A DNA stretch of 64,000 bases, from positions 558,001 through 622,000 of the forward strand of contig NZ_SJPX01000002.1 in NCBI RefSeq assembly GCF_007860175.1, in the 5' to 3' direction. Origin of the DNA: Rubripirellula reticaptiva (GTDB taxonomy: Bacteria > Planctomycetota > Planctomycetia > Pirellulales > Pirellulaceae). Position 1 is the stretch's first letter. The number at the start of each line of letters is the position of its first letter. The position numbers were made by a program, and so were the translations under genes. The notes beneath the pieces were generated by a model. The model searched no databases and was not told where the DNA came from. It was given only the letters and a program-made list of their open reading frames with translations. This document shows positions 1-8,800 of the stretch, one piece after another.

Positions 1-278
1 TCGCACTTGTAAGCGTTTTGGTGAGTCGCTGCGTGCCAAGCCATTGCTTCCTGGCTCGAAGGCGCGATCTTGTATGCGATCCAGCCACCGATATTTGTCG
101 GTCGGTTGTAAGTGCGACGATAAGAAGCCGGCAGCCGATTCCCGATCGGTCCAATCACATCAATGCGAGGCCGAACGGGCAGGTTTTCACGATCAGGATG
201 GTGTGCTTGGGCTGAAACCGAAAGACACGCCATCAGCGCAGTCAACAAATACAAACGCAACTTCTGTACAGCCATCAT
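1..278 (-). CDS. Small secreted protein, N-terminal part only (cut by window start)
   Basis: An open frame reads leftwards from an ATG-ATG pair at 278/275 and runs off the window without a stop. It begins with a short basic stretch (VQKLRL), a hydrophobic core (YLLTALMACL) and an SVSAQA cleavage-like site, so a Sec signal peptide of about 24 residues is clear. The mature part begins HHPDREN and is rich in Arg, Pro and Tyr, with segments such as IGPIGNRLPASYRR and SSQEAMAWH. A purine-rich ribosome site (GGGACGGG) lies just before the start. I do not recognise a function; short secreted proteins of this composition are plausible planctomycete-specific proteins, but that is an impression. Opposite-strand frames here look like shadows. 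Confidence 0.6.
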   Translation of the reverse strand, partial: MMAVQKLRLYLLTALMACLSVSAQAHHPDRENLPVRPRIDVIGPIGNRLPASYRRTYNRPTNIGGWIAYKIAPSSQEAMAWHAATHQNAYKC

Positions 279-499
279 CCCGTCCCTGGTTTGCGAAACA
301 TGAATCATGTGAAACATGCAGCGGTGAAACATTGCAGGCGTGAAACCAACATCCTTGCCGACCACGTCCTCGTCCAAATCTAACCATCGACCCACCGTGG
401 GCGCGGTTTTGAACAGGCAACCGATTATGCCGGTTGTCCCGCCGATGTGTCGAAAGTGGTTTTAGTGCTGGAGCTGGGCCGAACCGATTTCATAGCGTC

Positions 500-1087
500 T
501 TAAACGACCCGCCGGATCTGCCCGGTTGCTTCTAAGTGCTGGCGAAGGTCGGCCCGCAATCGCAGCGCAAACGTGGCGACTTCCGTGGTTCGATAGCTTG
601 GATACGACCAACGATGATGCACCCACCTTTTGCCGACATAGTTTAACGTGACCTCGGCAAAAATCCCGTCTCGCAAATAGATGCGGTGATCACGATCCTT
701 GATCGTTGCCAACACCAACTTGGCCTGACTGAAATAGCCCGCATCCAAGTTGATCGGACGAGTTTCGTCGTGCCGACCGAGTGCGGCGTAATCGGACTCC
801 CAAAGATTGGTTTGAACTTTCCAGTCTGCCAGCCCCCCCGGATCTTGGTAGTCGCCAAATGCAATCAAGGTCTTGGTCAATCCAACACCCATCGAAGCGT
901 CGTAGAATCCGCCAGCTTCGAACGGAACCGAGTCGGACGTCGCCGTCACCGGGCCCCAATAAGGGCTGATCCGTTCGATGGCCCAGTCCATTGCATCTCT
1001 GTAACGCGTGATCACGGCACAGATACGAACGACGGGTTCAACAAGTCGAATCTGTGACACGGTAGCGGGATCTCGAGAGGATGCCAA
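500..1087 (-). CDS. DUF4416 family protein
   Basis: The 195-residue product matches what I know of DUF4416: an opening region ending in RICAVITRY, the central PFEAGGFYDASMGVGL segment, then INLDAGYFSQAKLVLAT, HRIYLRDGIFAEVTL and WSYPSYRT near the C-terminus. The family has no established function; it is a soluble, single-domain bacterial protein. The start given is TTG at 1087; a GTG at 1060 is an alternative, and no convincing ribosome site decides between them. It is transcribed divergently from the aminotransferase at 1270, sharing a gap of about 180 bases that must hold both promoters. Confidence 0.8.
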   Translation of the reverse strand: MASSRDPATVSQIRLVEPVVRICAVITRYRDAMDWAIERISPYWGPVTATSDSVPFEAGGFYDASMGVGLTKTLIAFGDYQDPGGLADWKVQTNLWESDYAALGRHDETRPINLDAGYFSQAKLVLATIKDRDHRIYLRDGIFAEVTLNYVGKRWVHHRWSYPSYRTTEVATFALRLRADLRQHLEATGQIRRVV

Positions 1088-1269
1088 AAGCGGAACTTCG
1101 CGGTTACAATTGTGGCTTCATTATAACCCGTCATCGCTCGCCGACACGCGGACGCCTCACCGCGGAAACTCGTGCGCTGGTGACCGCCTTGCCCCCAAGC
1201 GGCTCGCCGAATTGCCAGACGCGGGCACAGGGTTTCAACCAAATTTTCTCCAACGAATCTCGAACCCTC

Positions 1270-2370
1270 ATGCACCCATGGATCGCCGATCGGACCGCCG
1301 CGTTTGAAAGCAGCGGAATACGTAAAGTCTTTGACCTGGCGGCAAAACTGAAAGACCCGATCAACCTGTCGATCGGCCAGCCAGATTTTGACGTCCCCGA
1401 CGAGATCAAAACGGCTGCGATCGATGCCATCGAGTCCGGCAAGAACGCCTATTCACCGACTCAGGGAATCGGACCGTTGCGTGAATCGCTGCGTGCCGAA
1501 ATTGCGGCAAAGTATCCTCACGAAGACCGCGATGTCTTTATCAGCAGCGGGACGAGTGGCGGTTTGATGCTGGCGATGCTGTCGATGATCAATCCCGGCG
1601 ACGAAGTGATCTACTTGGATCCGTACTTCGTGATGTATCCGGCACTGCTGAAGATGTGTGGCGGCGTGCCCGTGCCCGTGGACTCATACCCTGATTTCCG
1701 GCTTGATCCAGCCAAGATCGAAGCCGCCATCACACCGCGAACCAAACTGATCCTGGTCAACAGCCCCGCAAATCCAACCGGTATAACGGCTAGCGAAGAC
1801 GAATTGAAAGACGTCGCTCGGATTGCGGCTGATCACAACATTGCGTTGCTATCCGACGAAATCTACAGCCGGTTCTTCTATGACGGCGAGTTTGTGTCGC
1901 CCGCATCGTTCAACGACCAAACCATCGTGATCGATGGCTTTAGCAAGAGCCACGCCATGACGGGCTGGCGAGTCGGCTACGTCCACGGTCCCTCGGAAAT
2001 CATCAACACGATGTTGAAGGTCCAACAGTACTCGTTCGTCTGCTCGCCCCAACCGGCCCAGTGGGGAGCACTGCGTGCGATGGAAGTCAACTTGGACGGC
2101 CACATTGCCGATTACCATCGCAAACGCGACTTGATTTATGATGGATTGTCGGACAAATATGAAATCGCCAAACCAGGCGGAGCGTTCTATGTGTTTCCGA
2201 AATCGCCAATCGCAAGCGGTGCTCAGTTCGTCGAGCGCGCCATCGAAAAAGGATTGCTGATCATTCCCGGCAACATCTTCAGCAAACATGACACTCACTT
2301 CCGAATCAGCTTCGCCGCTTCGGACGAAACCCTGCATCGAGGCATCGAAGTGCTCCGATCGTTGGCTTAG
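1270..2370 (+). CDS. PLP-dependent class I/II aminotransferase
   Basis: A 366-residue fold-type I aminotransferase. Visible family marks are the substrate-loop segment INLSIGQPDFDVP (residues 31-43), YSPTQGIGPLRE (61-72), NSPANPTG (164-171) with the cofactor-contacting Asn168, SDEIYS around Asp196, and the Schiff-base lysine in GFSKSHAMTGWRVGY (Lys226, with Arg234). It transfers an amino group between an amino acid and a 2-oxo acid; the exact substrate (aspartate, alanine or aromatic) cannot be read from sequence. The frame is open for 63 codons upstream, but the ATG at 1270 (MHPWIADR) fits the usual N-terminus of the family. The thioredoxin-like gene follows 28 bases downstream, so the two may be co-transcribed. 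Confidence 0.9.
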   Translation: MHPWIADRTAAFESSGIRKVFDLAAKLKDPINLSIGQPDFDVPDEIKTAAIDAIESGKNAYSPTQGIGPLRESLRAEIAAKYPHEDRDVFISSGTSGGLMLAMLSMINPGDEVIYLDPYFVMYPALLKMCGGVPVPVDSYPDFRLDPAKIEAAITPRTKLILVNSPANPTGITASEDELKDVARIAADHNIALLSDEIYSRFFYDGEFVSPASFNDQTIVIDGFSKSHAMTGWRVGYVHGPSEIINTMLKVQQYSFVCSPQPAQWGALRAMEVNLDGHIADYHRKRDLIYDGLSDKYEIAKPGGAFYVFPKSPIASGAQFVERAIEKGLLIIPGNIFSKHDTHFRISFAASDETLHRGIEVLRSLA

Positions 2371-2398
2371 TAATCGCACCAAAGAGCAAGGTCCAAAC

Positions 2399-3052
2399 AT
2401 GCGTCTTGTTACCCTGATGGCGTTTGCGTTCATCGCAGGAACGGCTCTCGCGCCAGCCGGCGAATTCAACAGCCTCATCAACATTGGTGATCCCGCGCCG
2501 CAGTGGGACAAACTGATCGGCGTTGATGACAAGCTGCATTCATCCAGCGAAACGAACGATTACCGCGCCGTGGTGGTGGCTTTCACTTGCAACAGTTGCC
2601 CCTATGCCGGTGACGCTGAAGACAGACTTGTTTGGCTACACGAAAACTATTCGGCGCGAGACGTCGCAATCGTTGCGATCAATGTCAACACGATCGACGA
2701 AGACTCGCTGGAAGCAATGAAGCAGAAAGCGATCGCCAAGTCGTTCGAGTTCACGTATCTGTACGACGAGACGCAGCAGATCGCGAAGCGATTCGGAGCA
2801 AAGTACACGCCCGAATTTTTTGTGCTTGGTAAAGCAGATGATGATGGCAAACGAAACGTCGTTTACATGGGCTCGATGGACGACAGCCCCGACGGAAAAA
2901 ACGTGACGAAGCCCTACGTTGCCTCCGCGATCGACGCAGTGCTGGCTGGTAAGTCACCCGAAATCACCGAAACAGTCCCCATCGGCTGCCAGATTCGCTT
3001 CAAGCGTGAACGACGGACGCGTAAACCAAAGCAACTTGCCCCCGTAAAATAG
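2399..3052 (+). CDS. Secreted thioredoxin-fold (AhpC/TlpA-type) protein
   Basis: The 217-residue product starts with a signal peptide (MRLVTLMAFAFIAGTALAPAG) and continues as a thioredoxin-fold domain: GDPAPQWDKL, then VVVAFTCNSCPYA with a CNSC redox pair at Cys64/Cys67, and a cis-Pro region YTPEFFVLG. This is the pattern of periplasmic peroxiredoxin-like/TlpA-like thiol oxidoreductases common in planctomycetes. The C-terminal tail is basic (RFKRERRTRKPK), with an extra Cys in PIGCQI. The start at 2399 was chosen because it begins the signal peptide and follows a purine-rich AAAGAGCAAGG stretch; the longer frame from 2288 overlaps the aminotransferase. Likely an envelope redox protein; the substrate is unknown. 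Confidence 0.8.
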   Translation: MRLVTLMAFAFIAGTALAPAGEFNSLINIGDPAPQWDKLIGVDDKLHSSSETNDYRAVVVAFTCNSCPYAGDAEDRLVWLHENYSARDVAIVAINVNTIDEDSLEAMKQKAIAKSFEFTYLYDETQQIAKRFGAKYTPEFFVLGKADDDGKRNVVYMGSMDDSPDGKNVTKPYVASAIDAVLAGKSPEITETVPIGCQIRFKRERRTRKPKQLAPVK

Positions 3053-3063
3053 ACGCGACCTCA

Positions 3064-3088
3064 CGGACATCGCGCTGATGCGTGTCCG
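3064..3088. terminator. Hairpin between convergent genes
   Basis: CGGACA (3064-3069) pairs with TGTCCG (3083-3088) around a GC-rich loop, in the 77-base gap between the convergent thioredoxin-like and phosphatase genes. No T-run follows on either side, so it is at best a weak bidirectional terminator or a 3'-end stabilising hairpin. Confidence 0.3.
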
Positions 3089-3129
3089 AAGACCTAATGG
3101 TCCTAGTTCGAGTTCGGCAAACTTAGCAG

Positions 3130-3627
3130 TCATTCATCGTCAAAGTCGCCAGCAAAGATGTCTTCGCCGGTCAGCGTTTGCAGGATGATAGGACAGCCTT
3201 CTTCGAGCATATCCAGCACCGTCGTGAAGCCTTCTGCTTCGCCATAGTACGGATCCGGCACGTCCGTTGGCCAATCCTCGTCGTCCAGATAGTCGCTAAA
3301 CATCCGAATGTGCGGTTTGATCCCTCCCGCCAACGATTGCATGATCGCATGGTTTTCAGTGTCCATCGCCAAAACAAGATCGAAGCGACTGGGATCCAAA
3401 TCGTCGGCCGTCAATTGCCGACCCCGGCTCAACAATTCATAGCCTCGCGCTTCTGCAGCCGCTCGCATTCGGGCGTCAGCCGGCTCGCCAACGTGATAGC
3501 CATGGGTCCCGGCCGAGTCGACTTCGACGTCAGCTCCGAACTCGCTAGCAAATCGCTGCATCACCGCCTCGCCTGCTGGCGATCGACAAATGTTCCCCAT
3601 GCAAACAAACAGAACTCGCTTCTTCAT
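3130..3627 (-). CDS. Low-molecular-weight protein tyrosine phosphatase
   Basis: 165 residues, the normal length for the LMW-PTP/Wzb/ArsC-like fold. The N-terminus carries the P-loop VCMGNICRSP with nucleophile Cys9 and Arg15 (C-X5-R), followed by DSAGTHGYHVGEPAD, VLAMDTENHAIM and the general-acid loop DVPDPYYG. It hydrolyses phosphotyrosine in the cytoplasm; in many bacteria such enzymes reverse capsule-kinase autophosphorylation. A link with the polysaccharide genes elsewhere in the window is possible but not shown. The tail is acidic (GDFDDE). The gene is convergent with the thioredoxin-like gene. Confidence 0.92.
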   Translation of the reverse strand: MKKRVLFVCMGNICRSPAGEAVMQRFASEFGADVEVDSAGTHGYHVGEPADARMRAAAEARGYELLSRGRQLTADDLDPSRFDLVLAMDTENHAIMQSLAGGIKPHIRMFSDYLDDEDWPTDVPDPYYGEAEGFTTVLDMLEEGCPIILQTLTGEDIFAGDFDDE

Positions 3628-4157
3628 TTTTCCCTCACACCGCGACCCTTGTCGCCCTCAAAAGTGTCCTACGAACGACCCTGAAACGGATTCAAAACCT
3701 CGATTGCTCGCCCAATGCGCATTCCCACTGATCAGGAGTCGATAATCCTATGCGATTGGGACCGTATTACCACCAGAGACTCAACGATGAAGGCTGGCGG
3801 ATGCAAGTCAGCACGTAGCACTAAAGCGAGGTGAATCGGCCTCAAAACTATTTGGGGAGTACCCTCAAGACGTCACCCACCGAAAAATCTTGCTTATCCA
3901 ATCAGAAGTCCCCTCATTCGCAAACTTTTCGCGATTAACACTCAAAAGCGACACCGAATACGGTTATGATGCACAAATCCCCTTCAGCGGGGGACACTAG
4001 TCACCATTTCAAGCGTAATTCCTGCCTATCCCGAACCCCCACGGACCGGTTTGCGTCACGGCAGCGTGATTTAAGCTTGCCTTAAGCGACAACAAGGGAT
4101 AGCATTCCGCCTTATGGATTGCTTGTTTGCTTATCCACCTCACTAACGGAGTTTGTG
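3628..4157. other. 530-base intergenic region
   Basis: No coding frame with recognisable protein features is seen on either strand. It contains the upstream region of the phosphatase gene and of the zinc-ribbon gene. A small hairpin TCCCC-TTCAGC-GGGGA lies near 3978-3993 and a direct repeat TTAAGC occurs twice around 4071-4086. No promoter is convincing. Confidence 0.5.
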
Positions 4158-4406
4158 ATGCCCATCCGATTCACTCAGTCATGCCCGACCTGCGGTCGCC
4201 GTGTCCAGATCCGTGCTTCGTTGATTGGCTACACCGTCGCGTGCCAGCACTGCAACGCAGAATTTGTTGCCGAAGCGAGCATCGACGATGGAAGTGGCAC
4301 CACCGATTCGCCCATCGGCGTTGAAAAGATTGCCGTGGATCCATTGATGGCTCGAGTCGAAGAAGCGCTCCAGCGTGCTGCGAAAGAACGGACTGCGGTC
4401 AACTAA
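4158..4406 (+). CDS. Small zinc-ribbon protein
   Basis: An 82-residue protein with two CxxC knuckles: SCPTCGRRVQIRASLIGY and VACQHCNAEF. This is the zinc-ribbon pattern found at the N-terminus of many small planctomycete proteins and of larger kinases or regulators; here it stands alone and is followed by an acidic linker and a helical tail (DPLMARVEEALQRAAKERT). The start at 4158 is preceded by CGGAG at 4147-4151, which supports it over the in-frame ATG at 4119. Function unknown; nucleic-acid or protein binding is the usual suggestion for such ribbons. Confidence 0.65.
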   Translation: MPIRFTQSCPTCGRRVQIRASLIGYTVACQHCNAEFVAEASIDDGSGTTDSPIGVEKIAVDPLMARVEEALQRAAKERTAVN

Positions 4407-4516
4407 CGTCTCGCGGCCAGCAGCGGACACAAATGCGGTAGAGTCGCAGATTGCAGGAACTGAAATGCGTTCCGCATTGGCGTCGATCGCGGCGCTCCGT
4501 ACCAGCTGAGAACCAA

Positions 4517-4589
4517 TCGGGATAGGGGGGAGCCCTCGCGGGCTCCCTCCTCCCACACCACCGGGCATACGGGTCCGTACCACGGCGGT
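4517..4589 (-). ncRNA. Group II intron domains V and VI
   Basis: On the minus strand, ACCGCCG (4589-4583) pairs with CGGTGGT (4563-4557) around a bulge and an inner TACG/CGTA stem, giving the 33-34-base shape of domain V. A few bases on, GGGAGCCC and GGGCTCCC pair around a GCGA tetraloop to make domain VI. The preserved pairing suggests that the ribozyme end is intact although the protein gene is not. Confidence 0.7.
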
Positions 4590-4597
4590 TCGGCTGG

Positions 4598-5261
4598 TTA
4601 AACGTTCTTGGCAGGTTGTTCCAGAAGCAGCGGGACGCCCAGTTCCACCAACACCCTGCCGGGCAAGGCGAAGTTCAGGGCTGGAGATCGGCTGTTGTGC
4701 CAGTTGCCTTTACGGCTGCCAGCGGTCTGCGCAGCAAGATCCTTGCCGACGCCCAGCGTCGTGAGCACTGCGATTCGGACGGAAGCCGAAACGGTTGTCC
4801 GAAAACGTTTCGTCCCACTGCGGTGAAAGCACCAGGAGAATCGCCTGCTGGACCACGCGGTCCACCGCCGTTGGAATGCCAAGCTTGCGCACTCCACCGT
4901 CGGGTTTGGGAATCTCCACTCGTTTCACTGGTTGGGGCCGGTACGTTCCCGAAAGAAGCTCGTTGGTGATCCGGCCGGCGTGTCGCTCGAAATACTTTTC
5001 GAGTTCCTTCACCGTCATGCCGTCCACACCGGGAGCGCCACCATTGGCAATGACTCTCGCCATCGCACATTCAAAGTTAAGCGGATCGCAGATGCGTTCC
5101 ATCAACTTGTCATTACTTGTCGGGCTTTCAGTACTCAAGTCCGCCGCGATCGGCACGGTCCCTTCAACGGGGCCATCGGGAACTTCATCCCTACCCTCCG
5201 CCGCGAAGGTCAGCAGCAATTGTTGTTGCTGCGTTGTTGTTTTCTGCCGTTTGCCGTTCAT
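4598..5261 (-). pseudogene. ltrA-like: Remnant of group II intron reverse transcriptase/maturase
   Basis: Reading leftwards from 5261, the frame encodes a typical maturase N-terminus: NGGAPGVDGMT (RT0), VEIPKPDGGVRKLGIP (RT1) and FGFRPNRSAHDA (RT2). It then breaks into unrelated residues and stops at 4710. The normal maturase C-terminus (GSRKGNWHNSRSPALNFALP, ending LLLEQPAKNV) reappears in another frame and ends at 4598. RT3-RT7, including the YADD active site, and most of domain X are gone: roughly 230-250 codons deleted plus a frame change. The protein cannot be an active reverse transcriptase; mobility would require help in trans from an intact relative elsewhere. Confidence 0.85.
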
Positions 5262-5814
5262 GAGTTCTCGGACTTACTTGCCGCTCCGTTTACCCGGTTC
5301 ATCACTGGGGACCGTTCGGGCCTTCGACGGGACTACGGTTCGGTTTATCTGTGGGAACGCAAGCGTTCCACGCTCCAGCTTTCGCTTTGGAGTGCCTTAA
5401 GACCCTCGCCGGTCTGCATCCGTCTACTACGCCCTCTGCTGACTTCTGACGCGCGATCACGGCTTCTTGCGAAGTCGTCAGTCCGGCCCGTAGCCCCCGT
5501 AACAATCGACTCGGGGCTATTCCAACCAGACACACGTCAGACCTCCCAGGTTAAGTTTCTCGACTTTCACCACGCACCCGCCGGATTTACAGAGCAGACC
5601 TTTGATGGATGGAGGACTTCGTCACTGTCGTGCGGACTCGTCCCATCTGCCATGCCTCTTATCCGATTCCTGTTCGTCGAGTCGTGGTTTTGCTACACGC
5701 TTCCTTCAGACCCCGCCTCGCGACGGATGCCCTTGCGCTTCGCTAGTCCTTCACCTCCATCAAGTTGGACAGGGGACTCGCACCCCGAGTTGAGAAACAT
5801 GCCTGGCAAACACG

Positions 5815-5843
5815 AAAAAAGGCTCCGCTTTCGCGGAGCCTTT
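5815..5843 (-). terminator. Rho-independent terminator of the secretin gene
   Basis: GGCTCCGC (5821-5828) and GCGGAGCC (5833-5840) pair around a 4-base loop, flanked by AAA/TTT that extend the stem. Read on the minus strand the stem is followed by TTTTTT. It lies 35 bases past the stop of the secretin gene. Confidence 0.85.
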
Positions 5844-5877
5844 CTCATTTCTTCACCGATCGTTTTCCGATGGGCGT

Positions 5878-8800
5878 CTACTGTTGGCTTGGATCGAATC
5901 CGGTTTGAGCCAGCTCTTCTTCTTCCTGGATGATGATCCGTGGTGTCACCATCAACATCAGGCTTTGAGCTGTACGGCTTGTCGCCGTGTTGCGGAACAA
6001 GCGACTGACATACGGGATCTTGCTCAAGATCGGGGTGCCCCGTTCTTGGCGAGCTTCCGACATTCGCTTGATACCACCCAACAGGATCGTACCACCATCG
6101 GGAACACTGACCGTCGTGCTGACAGACGTGAACGCGAAGGTTGGCAACTGAACCGTCGTACCTTCGATGACATCAGTTTCATCAGTCGTGTCATTCGAAT
6201 CATTGTCGTCGACGACGCCGTCACCGTTGGTGTCGCCGCTCTCTGTCCGACTGCTTCGACGAGTACTTCGGCTGCCTTCATAGGTGAACGTGTTGACGTC
6301 ACCAATCTGGCTAAAGAACGGCACTAACGTCAGGCGAACGAATCGCTTGTCGTCACTCACCAAACCTTGCACGTTCAACTGAGTGCCTTCATTCAGGACC
6401 ACAATGACCGGTTGTTGAGCGACCGCAAAGTCACCGACGACTGGCGTGATGCTAGTCACAAATGGTCGCTGCGTCAGGTCGCTGATACTTGCGAATTGTC
6501 CGTCGAACAACGTTACCTTCGGAGCCTGCATAACATTGGTCCGCGAATCGGACTGAATCGCTTGCAGGAAGAAGAAGGCTTCGATGTCACTTAGGATCGC
6601 AAAACCAAGCGTCGACGGGTTGGCAACGCCTGTGCTACCGAATGTTGGAACGATACCACCCGAACCATTGTTCAACTTGATATCCAGGTCCGGTTGAATG
6701 GCCGAACCATCCCAACCAACGGTCACACTTGGGCCGCTGTCATCATCCGGAATCTGCTTGGTGTTGTCATCAAAGCTAAGGTTGAAATCGACACCGATTT
6801 GTTCTGCAAACGTATCGGAGAGCGTGATAAAGCGAACTTCGATGGTGATCTGCAAGTTCTGCAAACGGCGTAGCGATTCAAGCAAATCAGCGATTTGGTC
6901 GTGAACGTCGCTTGTCGTACTGATAACGAGGCTCAAGTTTTGAGCGTACTCACGCATCGTGCTCGGCCCGCCTAGCGTGTCCCATGTATCAGGAACCACG
7001 GTGGTCTGGATCAACTCGATCAAGTTGTCGAAGTTGGCGAATGACGCACCGCCAGCCCCGCCGCCACCGGGTGGATTCCCCATGCCGAAGCCGCCTTGCG
7101 ACCCCATCGAGTTGTATTGGCCAAGCACATTTGAGCCGCTCATACTCATGGGCGACATTTTCTGTGCCATACCAGTCCCCAAGTCAGTCATCGAAACTGG
7201 AACCACTTGGACATCAGTCCGAGGGTTTGACATTTGGTAGGCGTTGCGAAGTGCACCGGCCAAACCGTCGTCATAGCTTGATGTGAAGTTTGGAATCGGT
7301 GTGACCAAGTCCGTCACTCGGTAGGTAACCGGGTAGACCTTGCTTCGCTTGGCTTCTTTGCTGGTGATGTTCAGAACATCGTTTTCGATCACATGCGTCA
7401 GTTCCATCTTGTCCAAGATGATATTGAGCGCGCTATTGAGCGAAATGCTGTTGGGCAATTGCAATGTGACTGGCGATTCTGGCGTGACTCGCACGACACC
7501 GAGCGCCCGTTCGTCGATGACGATTGGGACACCGGTGACAGCCATCAAGTCGTCCAGCACTTCACCGAGAGGACGATCGCGATACTTGATGTTGACCTGA
7601 GTCGACAACTTATCCTTGATCGCGTTTTCGGTGGCACTTAGACGAGGATCACCATCACCACGGCCCCGCAATCGGCTGCGAGACAGATTAGACCAGTCCT
7701 CAGCGTTCGGAAGCGTCATTGGCCGGTTGGGATCGGGAGCAATCGCAGCCCGTTCAACCGCCAACATGGAGTCAAGGAACCCAGTTGCCTTGTCATCTTG
7801 AATTTCTTGCCCCATGCGGATCCGAGTTCCCACGCGGCTCCGCTGCAACATGCTGATCGAGATCGGATCTTCTGGCTTCAGCTCTTGGACCTGCTTGGCC
7901 AAAACCTCAGCTTCTTCGAAACGACTTTCCTTGATCAAACCATTGAACTCTTCGACCAAGTTGGAAATTTCGTGGTCGATGCGGGATTCACGAGCATCCT
8001 CTTGTTCCATCTGCATACGGACCGCATCGTTTTGAAGATCCAAATCGATCTTCGCACGGTTTGCCGTGATGTATTTGTTCTGCTCTGCAATCGCTCGGCC
8101 AACCATCACGGCTAGCGAACGCTTGGCAGTGTCATCGATGTCGGAATCATCAACTCGGCGACGCAGTCGTTCAAGCTGATCAAGCGCATCAAGCGGCGCC
8201 GCAGTTTTGTCCTGCTCGGTCTTCGCCAGTTCGGCCGTGACTTCGCGGTAAAGGCGACGCGTCTTTTCTTGGCTCTCAAGCTGTGCCTTGCTGATTGGCG
8301 AAAGCTCGCCATTTTCCGAGCCAGCAGTTTGCGAAGGCGCACCCAATCGAGTTGGTTGCAACAACGTCAGCTTGTCTTTGAGCAGTTGGCGTTGATTGAG
8401 GTCCAAGTCTGCTTCGTACTTCCACGCTTCGCGGAACTTCACGAGTGCGGCTGACTTATCACCCGACGTCAGCGCTTTCATGCCTTCGTCAAACAACTTA
8501 CTTGCGGTCGCATTGCGGCTATTGACGGCGGGCGCCATTGCAAGTGGTTCGATGTTTTGCACCTGCTGAACGCCCGACCCACCAGCTTCGGCGGCATACA
8601 GCATCTGCGAAACTGGGTTCGCTTGGTTCTGGGCCAGAGCTGGTTGCACCAGCGATGGATCGCCGAGTGGCATCGTGCCAGACACCTGAGCCACACCACT
8701 ACGACGACCGGCCGATTCAGCGTCAAGTACGAGTTGCCAAACACGAGGTTCGCCAGGCGCAAAGTCCTTTTCGGGGACCTTCATCGATTCGGCTTTCCTG

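Larger units (their letters stand above)
4516..5783 (-). mobile_element. Group II intron with internally deleted maturase gene
   Basis: On the minus strand the element begins with GTGCGAG (5783-5777), the expected group II 5' splice end, and closes with a domain V-like hairpin, a domain VI-like stem with a GCGA loop and a terminal CCCGAT at 4516. About 520 bases of ribozyme core precede the maturase frame, the usual arrangement with the ORF in domain IV. Total length is about 1.27 kb, against roughly 1.8-2 kb for an intact element of this kind, because the reverse transcriptase is missing its centre. It sits between two convergent genes, about 30 bases beyond the secretin terminator, so splicing is not needed for any gene seen here. 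Exact ends are inferred from the terminal motifs. Confidence 0.82.

Noticed and set aside
18-343. Two plus-strand frames at the window start
   Set aside because: They lie antisense to the secreted-protein gene, whose signal peptide is clear.
1849-2532. A 227-codon minus-strand frame opposite the aminotransferase end
   Set aside because: Lies opposite conserved aminotransferase motifs; no domain of its own.
4932-5933. A 333-codon open frame on the plus strand
   Set aside because: It runs antisense through the group II intron core and the maturase remnant; its translation has no recognisable domain and the intron explains the sequence.
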